This document shows, piece by piece, positions 13,301 to 25,300 of a stretch of 64,000 nt of DNA. Made by a program: the position numbers and the translations under genes. The stretch spans positions 188,711 to 252,710 of the forward strand of contig JAVSML010020792.1 of the NCBI GenBank assembly GCA_038503035.1. Direction: 5' to 3'. This DNA comes from Crocodylus rhombifer. Taxonomy: Eukaryota > Chordata > Crocodylia > Crocodylidae. The stretch's first letter is position 1. Each line of letters opens with the position of its first letter. The notes under the pieces are model-generated. The model saw only the letters and a list, made by a program, of their open reading frames with translations. It did not search any database and was not told where the DNA came from.

Positions 13301-16300
13301 TTTCAGAGGATTTGTTTAATGCAGATGAATTCCAGGTGGAGGCTCTGGAAGCAGAAAACAAAAGATTAAATGAAGAGATTGCAAGACTGGAGAAAGAGAG
13401 AGAAAGTGAGCCAGTGAGTAAACATATCTGTATGAGCAATGCTAAGTTGTGCTTTAAGCTTTTGCTTTTAAAGGACTCTGGATTTTGTTTTCAGCACTCT
13501 GCTGCTTTTAATAAAAAAAAAAGACATTGATACACTAATAAGAATAGGGAACCAATAGAATCTAAACACTTCTTCCTGTTCCAGAATTCATAATCTAACT
13601 TGGCCTATGTATCATTTGTTCCAAAACCAGTGTAGTATAAAACATTTACTGAGGAATCTTCAGTCACAGTTTAGTATTATGCAGGTATTTTCACATAAGT
13701 TTAAGGATTTTGTATCATTCAAAATTTTAGCTAACAAAATTTCAAGCACTGTTTCTCCAGACTTCAGTGTAGGAACTAAGGAACTTCAAAAGAATTCATT
13801 ACAATTAGTTTAGGGTAGGTTATCTAGGATTTCTTGTAGGGAAGAGTGTATGGGGCCAGTGAAAATGGTCCAGATGTTTTACCATTTCTGGGACAGTTTT
13901 GTTTGAAAAGTTAGTTTTGTTGCTGGTAAATTTTAAATTAATGTAGTGTCTGTTTAGGCAGGAATCTAAGAGTACTGCTTGCTATTCCAAATGTGCTGAT
14001 TTTAAAAATTTCCTTGGTTTTCTACCTTCTCCCCTGTTTGTTTTTTTAGTCTTACCAAACCATCAAAGGTGAATTAGCTGAAGCAGAACTCTTTTACTAC
14101 ATATCTATATGATACATCTAATAATATAACATTAGCCACTAGCGTTGATTTGGACTCCTAGGTGGTACTGTAATATAAGTAGATGTTGGAGGCTTTCAGA
14201 ATGAAATGTTTGTGCTTAAAAAAACAAAAAAAACCAGCTTTAGATATATTTTGTTTTAAAATCAATTACTACAGGTATCTAAAATGAGGGTGTTCAAATG
14301 GAAATCTCATGGAGCTCAAAGCTGTCCATAATCGCACTTTTTCTTATATAGTAGAACTAGTTATTTCTATAGATTAATTGAGATGGTAGTTGTTTCATTT
14401 GCCAATCCCCCTTCCCCACAGGATCGTTTAGTTTCACTACGAAAAGTGAAATCTTCTTTGCAAGCAGATGTTCAGAAATACCAGGCTTACATGGCTAATC
14501 TGGAGTCTCATGCAGCCGTCCTTGACCAGAAACTGAAAGGCATTAATGAGGAATTTGAAGCAGTAGGTAAGAAAACATGAGTCACAAATGCTGGACCAAG
14601 CTAATAAACAGCTGTCTTCTTGCTGTAAGAGACATGTATACTGTCCACATCTCAAAGGGAGACTTTCCCAAATAAATGTGAAATAAAGATGTTATATGAC
14701 TTGTAGCCACTCTGTACAATCTTGGCAAGGTGGACATGAATGATTACTTTCTGGGCTAAAATGTGCCTTACTTTTTTTTTTAAGTGCATAAACAAGGATT
14801 TTTCTCTTGTGGTCACAGTAATTTTAACAAATAGTTTTGTATTCAGAAATAAAAGTTGAAGCAATGAAGCAAGAAAATGCTCGCCTCCAGCACATATTTG
14901 AGAACCAAAAATACTCAGTTGCAGACATTAAGAGAATAAATCACGAAAGAAGTGAGTTGCAGCAAACTATCAACAAACTGACTAAGGAGCTGGAAGCAGA
15001 ACAACACCTGTTGTGGAATGAAGAGCTAAAATATGCTAGAGGCAAAGAGGCGGTATGTGAAACTGCTACTAGTTTGCAAGATGGTTGTCATTCTTGAAAC
15101 TGAAATTAAAAACTCTATCCTAATGAATTCAACAGTATCGGGAATATTTTAGATGAAAAACCATAAAATAATACCATTTAGTATTCTTTTGAACCATTTT
15201 CCTCTGCCTTTACTACCTATTTTGTGTGTAGGGGGAGTGTCTTTTCATATAGCTATGCATCAAGAGTGAAAGAGGAAGAATATTGTACAGCTCTCAATCA
15301 CTAATGTTAAAGCAGCAAATAAGTTAAGGTTAGCAGAGGCAAGGGTTTCTGAGGTTGATATCTTTTTATTGAACCAACGATATACCGTGTTTACTAAAAA
15401 ATGTAAGATAACAATATGACGACTCTCTTTCCCCTCCCCCCCCCCCCCCCCCCATATATAGAATCTAATTATAGAAAACTTATAAATGCGTTTACAATTT
15501 TCCAGGTATAGAATGTGATTATTGGAGGTCTGGCTTTTTGAGTTTGTCCCTTTCCCACTGCTGCAGCAGGGAAAATTTTAAAATCTGAGGTCTAGGTAGC
15601 TCCCCAGCCTTCTTCCCGTTGTAGCCCCTTCCTGCCCCTTTTTATTGCTGGATACTGCTGTCCCTGAGTACGTGGAAGTAAGGAGCGAATTAAAAAAAAA
15701 AAGTGAACTTGACCTAAGCATATATGTAGTAATTTGAATATGGTACCCATAGATGTATTTCACCTAGAACTGATGCATTTTACCTTTTTTTGAAACTACT
15801 GCAAGTTTTAGAACATGTACCCCACAAACATACCTTTTTTTAAGCAGCACTTTTTGTACCTACTTGTAGTACAAACTGTGCATGATATTAATCTAAAACC
15901 AAAAGGCTCATGATTTACTATATATGTTCATTGGGCTGGGCTCCAGCAGAGTCAACAGCACTTCAAGCCATGGTGACCCCACAGCTCACTACTGCTCAGT
16001 TTGTGTGTGGCCCCCACTCATGACTGGGGCGTGTTCTTGTCATGAGTCCTAGGATCCTCCAAAAATGTATATGCAGATGAGGCACAGGGCAACCTGGTCT
16101 GGAGCAACCTCACGGAGGGTAGAGCCATACTAATTATAGGTTGAGAGAGGGGCTGACAGAGGGGTCTGAGCGAACTGGTTTAAGCCCCATTTGGTGATGT
16201 TTATCAGACATTTTAAAGCTGGTGAAGAAACAGGAATCATTGGAAATGAGAGAGAGAAAGGCACACCTCAGCTATGCGAGTGAAGAAGTTGAAATTTTCT

Positions 16301-19300
16301 AAGTTATGGTGAGCCACAACACTGAATAAAAGTGTCAGCTCTGAGGGGGGCTGTGTACAACAGGCACTTATTCAGATGGGCTAGATTAACCTATCCTTGT
16401 TTTAGCTTCCCATCACTTACCTGGCAGGGGGAAACACCATGTATCTAGGTCCAAGAAGTTAGTTTTTCTTAAGCCCCTAGGGGATTACTGTTCTTCTGGC
16501 ATGGCTTAATACCTGCTGAGGTGCTGGGGCTTAATGCCCATTTTATGGAAAAGGGAGGCTCCTTCCTAGCTTGCTCCTGCGGCTGTGTGGCTGAGGGCAA
16601 GTGAAACTTGGGAGCATCCGAACCCCAAGCCTCTGGGCTTAGGCCTGCTTGTAGGATGCCTGGCAAAGATGTTGAAACTACCTGAAGCCCTGGGTGGGGG
16701 GTGGAGGATGTTTGTTGGTGTTAGGGCCACTTATAGTTCTGGACCGACTCATAGATTTGGACTTGATTTGACTGATTTTGGGCTTGGAACACGAAAAATT
16801 TCTATAAAAATAAATAAGTAAATAAAAGTTTGTCATCACTGTGTGTTGCTCAATATGGGCCAAGTGTTTTATAAACATGCTCAGTGTTGGGTGTATAGTT
16901 GGTTTCCATTACTGAGCACATGCTGCTTTTGGCAGCAGTTTAATGAGGTTTCCTTGTATGTGAATTTAGCTGAGGGGCTTTTTTTTTTTCCCCCTTGCTG
17001 ATTTTGGGGTGGGGAACCTCCTTGTATTGGGATTTAATCAGGTTATTGGGAGGGATAGCATTAGACAAGCCTTTGAATGCAAGACATTCTTCTTCCTCAG
17101 GTCAATGTCTTGCATTTGAAACCATGCTTAACTCTAACTCTATCCCAACTATATGGTTGGGCCAGTAAAAGATATCATCCAAAAAAATATTCCCCATGCA
17201 CAATTTCTGGAGTATCATGACTACAACTTATACTATCATAAGGTTAGCAGCATGTTCGTATCATTTCATCATCTTCACTAATTTTTAGGGTCAGATTCAT
17301 TTCTTGCGTCAGCTGAAAATTCAGTTGTGGCTCTTGATATACCATTTTAAAATGGAAAGCTCAAAAGATCCCTTCTGATTTCCTGTGTATTAATTTAAGT
17401 GTTACTTGCCTTCTAATTGTAAAACTTAGAGAAAAGAAAAGTTTTTAAAAAAGTGAGTTCTGGGCACCACACTCTAACAAGGACACACAAGCTTGAGAGA
17501 ATCCGAAGAAGAGCCACCCGTATATATATCAGTCTTAAAAGGCAAGCTATACAAGGAAAGGCTGAGGGATCTGGGACTCTTCAGCATGAGGAAAAGAAGG
17601 CAATGGGGACCTAGTAGCAGCTTACCACTACACTACAGGAGTACATCAAGGGCTTGATGAGCAACTGTTCACCAGGGCACCCTTGGGGAAAACCAGGAAT
17701 AATAGCCACAAACTCCTGGAAGACTGATTTCAGGCTCAACATTAGGAAAAACTTCTTCACAGTCAAGGTGTCCAGACTGTAGAAAAAGCTCCCTCCAGAG
17801 GTGGTGCAATCCTCTTCAAGAGGAGGTGAGACGGTCACTTTGCTGGGGTCACCTGACCCCCAGTTATCTTTCCTGTTTGGTGCAGGGAGCTGGACTCAAT
17901 GATCTTCCAAGGTCCCTTCTGGCCTTACAATCTATGAATTGCATTAAGTGACTAGGTACACTATTGAATACTCACACTTCATGAGTAAAAGAGGCCAGTA
18001 GAAAGGAAGGAGTTTAAACTACTGTATTTTCTTGTATGCTACATGTAACTTTTTTTCCCCTCAAAAACTAGCTGCTAGATATTGGAGCGAGTATTATTAT
18101 AGAAAAGGGAATATGGTGAGATCAATCAATACCTGCCACTTACTGGGCAAAAGTAAAGCTTGCACACAATCCACAGGAGCAGAACAATGAGCAGGTAGGG
18201 AGCCAAGCATGCTGCTACTTGGAGCAGGTAATTAAAGAAAGATCTTTTGCATCATTCTTGCCTTTCAAAAATAAGGTGTTTATCTCATTTCAGGGCACAT
18301 TTTATATGTGAGATCACTCTTGCCTTTTATAAGTTATGAAAAGTTTTGTAGATTTTCTATCCAAATCTTAGAAAAGTCTGACAATAGCTATGGAGAAGTT
18401 GTAGCCAGAACAATGAAGGCTTGCCAAACTGATATATGCTTTAAATTTGTTCATTTGGGGCTTTTTTTTTCTCTCCCAAACAGATTGAAACACAACTTGC
18501 AGAGTATCACAAGCTGGCTCGAAAGCTGAAACTTATCCCTGTAAGCGCAGAGAATTCCAAAGGCCTTGACTTTGAGATTAAGTTTAACCCTGAGGCAGGA
18601 CCAAATTGTCTAGTCCAATACAGAACACAGATTAATGTAAGTGAGCACTGCTGCTTCTCTCACTGTCTCCGGTCTTGATCTCCTATGCTGACTTGGCTGC
18701 TATAGGTCTATTCTCATTAAATCAGGATCATCTTCAGGAACTCCTTCGCGCTTCTTCCCACAAGTCCCAGGTCTCCTGACTTAGGCCTCTCTTTAAGTGC
18801 CCTTTTCTAGGAATTAGGTATAGCTTCCCTCTTAACTCTACATTAAATCTTTGAGGGAAAGACTTTTTCCCTATCTTTCTCCATTCTGGAGGAATTAAAT
18901 CAAAAAGAGGGCCCTCTGTTCCTCCTTCCCCTTTTTAAATCAAAATTATGGGAGAATTGCTCAGATTTCTTCTCCCTTCTCCAGAGTATGTTCTGCTGCT
19001 TTTTTTTCCTCACCAGCAGGACGTCTAACCCTTTCCTTTATTGTAGTTGCCTCTGTTTCCTCCTGGGTCCCCACTCTTCCTGGAAGACTGGCTTGCTTTT
19101 TCTTTCCTGCTTTCCCTCTCTCCTCAGCTTGTGCCAGCTGTCCTTTTACAGGTATAATTCCCCCTGGGCACAGCTCAGGCTTCTGCGAGGACAACCCTTG
19201 TGCCTGTTTACTTATCTTTCAGGGAGAGTGGGTTGATTGTGGCTCATGGCTTGTCCTGGTCCCAGAAAGCTCATGAGGGTCTGGCATGTACGTGCCCTTT

Positions 19301-22300
19301 GGGGATTCCCCCTCCCTGCCCCACCTCTCCTGCCGCCGCAGCATTTTATAATATTTCCTGCACCAGGGATGCCAAACACCAAGCTATTTTTGGCATCCTT
19401 TTTTTTTTTTAAACTTCTCACTTCCCTCTGGGCCAACTGGGGCCCATTTCCCAGAGTGTGGGTCCTTGTGCTCCCGGGACTGCCAGCAGCTGTTCCACAC
19501 CTTCCCCCCCACCCCCCCCAGCACCCAAGATGCACTGCTCATCCAGGCCCGGACGGGTGTGTTCCTGGCCAGCATGGCCAGTCCTGCAGGAGCATGGCAG
19601 GGGCTGGGACCCTATCCTTGTCACACATGGTAAGGTAAATAATCTAAATAAAAAGCACAGGAGGGAGTTTCCCTTCAAAGGGAGTGGCAGTGCAGACATC
19701 ATTTTCAGTCTACTTTTTGGTATTAAAATGGCTTGTTTTAAAGTGTGTGTGTCATGTTGAACTTGGTTTCAAATTTTCCAGTTTTTCAGAGGTTTGAGTT
19801 GTGGTATTGTTTTAACTCTGCATAATAGGGATTATGTTTATTTCTAAACTTGTAAAGAAATTCTGGAGGTTCACTGGAATATGTTCTTGTTGTGGCATTT
19901 CCTTTTTTTTACATGGTTTTGCATTCTATGACAGGCTCCTCTTATGGAACTCATAAACCAAACTGAAGAAGAAATCAGACAAGCTACCCACCGGAAAATG
20001 GGTTTGGAAGATACCTTGGAACAGGTGCATCATGTATACTTTTTACAGTGGTTCTCAACTTTTAGACTTGGGGGTACCCTTTGGAAAGTGCCAGCTCTTG
20101 GTTTTCAATTGTTTTTTGGAGAACTGAAAAATAAGAGTAATTCTTCTGTTACTCTTATTAATTTGGACTATATCAGGGCACAATTTTTAATACTATGGAT
20201 TTCTATTTGAAATCTCTGTTTTATCGTGAGTCCTATTTGCACACTTAACAGTATTAACATTACACGGTATCTTTTGAAGAGATCTTAAAGTACCCTAGCA
20301 TGCTGTATCATTCTGCAGAATCACTGGTTTTATAGTATCTTGAAGTTTTCAGCATTAAGTTTAAACTGTCTACACTTAATCAGTGACAGACTAATAAAAG
20401 CATTTTGTGGGATCAGGGCTGTCCAGCTTCTGTGGGCTGTCAGTTGTTGGACAGCCTACAGATGATGATGGATAACTCTTTTTAACTTTTTGTATTTTAT
20501 TTTTTAAGTAAAATGGGCTGTCCCACACTTCTCACTAGCCTAACAGTCACTGGTTTGTTTAACATCGCTACATTTTGAAGCAGAATTAAGTCCAGGAGGG
20601 ATTTGAAAGAGAACAATGGATTAGACTAGAAAAAGTATTGCAAGGTTGGGAGTAGTATAGGAAAAAACTGCAGGTATATCTGGGTAAAGCTGAGAAAAGG
20701 ATCGATTGCCTTCTGACCTTTCTGAGAGAAACAACGTATTGCTGAGTGTACTGTTACTACAAGTTCTTTAAGTTATTTATTATTAGTTTGTACATGAAAA
20801 GTTTGATCTAATTTTTTTGCATACTAAACTATCTGTTCCATTTCTAGTAAATAAATAAATAGTAAGAATATTCAGAGTTATTATAGACATCTTGAATGCA
20901 GTTTGAAACATTTCAGTTGTCACTTTTTTTTTTTTTTTGAAAATACGGATTTGTGTAATTAATAAGGCTTTTTAAGATCTTGTTGAACTTCTTGGATAAG
21001 CTGTGTGGGTAGGTATCAAGTTTATTCTAATCTCATTTTCTGCAGGGACATTCCATATTTTCTCTGTTAGTGGAGGTTTTTTTGCCTATGAAAACACAGT
21101 TAGAGATTTATGGACTTTAAATTTTCTTGTATTAAATATGTAAAAACGTTCAGATTCTACATGGCAGTCAGGAATCTATGAATATCCAGACTGGTGCTAT
21201 CTTCTGTAGCACCAAAACATTTTTCTGTCTTTACTGTTGCAAAAACAAACTGGCTCCACGTGTTTCACAATTGTTAATATAGTATAACCTCATAAATCTA
21301 GAACTCAATAATCCAGCACATCAGGAAGCAGCAGCAGCTGGGGGAAGCCAGAAGCAGCAGAGGGGGAAGCAGCAGCTGGTCCTGGAGCAACAGGGGAGAA
21401 AGCTTGCACACAGTAGCTGCTACCACCATCCAGCACTGTACGCCACTGCTCTGCATGCGACCGCTGCTCCAGGACTGGCTGCCACTACTTCTCCCTAGCT
21501 CTGTAACCAGCCACCACTCCGCTTTCAAAAATCCAAATTTTGAAATTTCTGTCAAGTGCTCAGTTCCAAGCATGCCAGATTTATGAGGTTATACAGTGTG
21601 AGCAAATTGCAAAACATGCCAGTCTCAAAAAAGGAGGGGTGGGGGGGCTTTAATGACCTTAAGAAAGGACTCTTCAGTCTCATCAGTTATCTGACTAAGA
21701 ATGAGGCAGCAAATATGTGAAGCTTGTTAGGCACCTGTTTTGGTTAACAAAAGGGTACTGTATATAACATTTAGCTTTTGAGTTCAGTATCAACTTGGGG
21801 TAAGGATAAATGTAGTGGCTTCAAAAGAGGAAGGAAAAGCTGCCACTTGAGCTCACAGCAGCTTTATGCTGTACCTGTTATGTGATCCTGTAGTGATGCA
21901 AGTGGGGCATGTTGCTCCACCTCAAGCCAGCATATGAAGCAGACTTGTTAGTTTTTTGTGGGGAGGGTTTTGACCACATTTTATACTTCCAGGTGAACAC
22001 GATGGTTGTGGAAAAGAAAAGCAGTGTAAAAGTATTGAAGGAAGAAGCACAAAAGCTAGATGACCTTTATCATCAGAAACTTAAGGTAAGCATTATTTTT
22101 ATAAAGCAAATATGTTATTCGCACTGACAATCTACATTATGGATACAGCTCAAAAAGGTCACCCAGAAGAAAACTAGCACATAACTGAGAGTAAGCACCT
22201 GAGAGCCTTGATCTAACATTCAGTAGGGCAGTTTATTGCCAGCCTAAGCCATTTTCAAGGGACCCTAGGCCAAGCTGCAGAAGTATGGCTAAGCGGAAGA

Positions 22301-25300
22301 CACCCCCCCCCCCAAGCTGTGACAACTAGCTTGGTCAGCAGAGTAGAGGAAGCCATCCATATGTTTAGCTAACACAGCAATGAGATGTAGTTATAATGTT
22401 TCCTTTCAGGCCTTGTGCTTTTGTATAAGGGAAGACCGTATGTTAAAGAATCCAAATACACTATATCATAGCTTAAAATAGTAGTAGTGATTGCTGTAAC
22501 CAAATGTATCAGATGTTATTTTGCTATAATATAGAGAGAGTTTTGCTGAAATCATTTGTAAAAACAAAACACCCTTGTCAGAAAAGACAATAAACTAAGG
22601 TAAAGAAGAAACAGGACAGTGTTGAAGAGCATTCCACAATGGGAAAGTTGAAAGGAAATAAGGAAACCCTTCCTTTTACTTTCCCAAGCACATTAATCCC
22701 AACTAGTTGACACCTTCCAAGTCCACAAGAGAACTGGACTGAACCAGATCCAAAAGTTTCAGTGAAACAAACTTTAATAAAACCAGGTCGGGAGTCAATC
22801 ATTTATTAGAATCCGCCATCTATAAATGAGGTGTAGATTAGGGAGAAATTTGGAGAACTCGTCAAATTCAAGGCCTGCTGCTAGTCTGCGTATTACACTT
22901 CTCCCACCTCTCATGTGTCCCCAGCTGGTATAGGTGAAAATCTGTTGTGCTGTCATGTGTAGCCAGACTTTGGAACAAATAGAGGTTTTGAAGTGAAAGC
23001 AAATAAAAGGTCAGAGTGTATAGATGTGTTTTGTCTTTTATCCGTAGCCAACCCATATGGTTACCTATAATCTAGGTAACAAGCTCCAGTTCCCACTTTC
23101 CCTTATGCTTCAGTACCACTTTGTATGTCATTTATGCATATGTTGACTATTATAGCATCACCAGTGGTGTTATGGTTCATGGTGGAGGGGCTTCATGGTT
23201 AAATTTCTCTTTGGAATAAGAGTGCCCCTTCCACTGGCTACTGACTTGTCCTCCTAACATCATCTTTGCTGTTTGGGGGCCTGTGGCGTTCTGTAGCAAG
23301 CCTTCCTCCATCTCTTATTGTTCTGAGAATTATTTTGACACCTGATATTTGAAAAATCATTTTTTCTCTTAAGTTAGTGTTAACACTAGAAACAGGTTCT
23401 GCATGACTTGCTAATTAGTGCACTGCTTAGGTTGCTGAAGGCTATTGAACTAGTCTGTTGGCACAAATGCATCTGAAACTTAGCTACTAATATAAGCTGT
23501 GCATGATCCATGCTATTGAGGTAATTCAGTAAAATACCCAGCAACTGCAAGGTTGGTTATAATAAGACTTAATTCATATAACCCTTCTATACACTTCTTA
23601 AAGTACTATGCAACGTTAAAGAGATGTTATCAATTTCCACCAGTTTTTTTGAGCAAAGGTCTGATAAAGCTTCTAAACTTAAAAGATTATAAATCAGTTT
23701 GGTTGATTTTGTGGGTTTTCCAGCCAGTCTTCCTGAATACAGTTATTTGGTAACATCCCTTATTGGACCATCAATATTATGACCCTACTGAATATAGAAA
23801 GTCATTCTGTAGGAAAGTGAAATACTTTTAAAAATTTAAATTATGGTTTAAAAATTGGTAGAAATATTCCAGTTGTTGTAAGAAGGGTAAATAAACTCCA
23901 AATAACCTAAACGGGTGATGGTAACAGACTTGGAACATCCAGCATATTGAAAGGGAGGTTTGCAGGAACAAGCTTAGAAAGGTGAAGTGCAGGTAATACT
24001 CAATACTACAACAGAACCCCGCAAATGGTTTTTATATTTTTCTACCACACCAATGCATTTTGGAATAACAAGTATGTATGGTTTAATAATTTTCCTGTAA
24101 GTATCAGTCATAAATTGAAAACATTGTTCAGTCAGTTAGGTTAATATTTCTATTTTTCCTTCTAATTTTTCATCTGCTGTTTATTTCAGGAAGCTGAAGA
24201 AGAGGAGAAAAAATGTGCAAATGAGCTGGAATTGTTAGAGAAGCATAAACACTTGCTTGAGAGTGGAGTCAATGAAGGTTTTAGTGAAGCCATGAATGAA
24301 CTTCATGATGTTCAGCGGCAGTAAGTCTCTAATGGCTTCTTGATCTGGCTTTCAAGATTTACTGGGTAGGTCAGGGGTTGGCAACATTTTTCCAATGGAA
24401 TAGGGCTGGAGTGAACCTGCTCAGGTCAGAGGCAGGCGCACACTAATACCCAGCTGCTGTCACTTGGTGCATGGCACAGTGAAAGCCCCCTTCTGCTTAA
24501 GCCATTGTCAGCAGACTGGCAGAGATCCCCGCCTCCCCCCTCCCCCCCTTATCTGGAGTCCCAGATAGCTGGCTGCAACACGGCACAGAGAGGAGCCCCT
24601 ACTGCCAAAACCATGGCTCTGAGGGCCAGATCCAAAGGTTTTCAGCCATGGGTTGCTGACCCCTGGGATAGGTTGTGTGTTTTAAGTTCTAACACATTTA
24701 TCTGCTTCTTTCTTGTAAAAATTTCTCAAATCGGATAGTGAACAGGTACCAAATTCATTCAGTTTTTTTGAGCTAGACTTGATATCATTTCTGTAAACTT
24801 AAAGCTCTGGAGTCTTTTTCATTGATTGATAAATATTCTGTAAAACACTTATTGTTTCTTTATAGCCATGCTCATTCTATTTCCAAGCACTTTCAGAACA
24901 TGTATCTGTTTCTAATAGAATAGAGAAGTTAAACTCGTTTGGCCCCTTGGCCTTATGTTTGACACTGCTGTAGTAGAGTTTGAGGATCCAGCAGAGGACC
25001 ATATGAGTTCCATACTACATGCCCAAAAAATCAGGAAGGTTATACTTCATCTCATTTTCCTACTGATCCTTTATTTTTAATTGACCAGATTAATGGTCAT
25101 TATTTTGCAAATGTATGTACTAAACAAGTTTCAATCCAATTTGAAATGAATTATACTATGAAAACTTTCCAGCAATCTTCCTGTCCTTTAACCATAGCAA
25201 AGTGACTGTGCTGTTTAACTTTAGATACCAGGTTGTTATGCAGACGACAACAGAAGAGAGCAGAAAAGTGGGTGATAACTTGAACCGTCTGTTGGAAGTA

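Noticed and set aside
19237..19638. 133-codon open frame in an NDC80 intron
   Set aside because: GC-rich block with overlapping frames on both strands and no splice signals linking it to NDC80.
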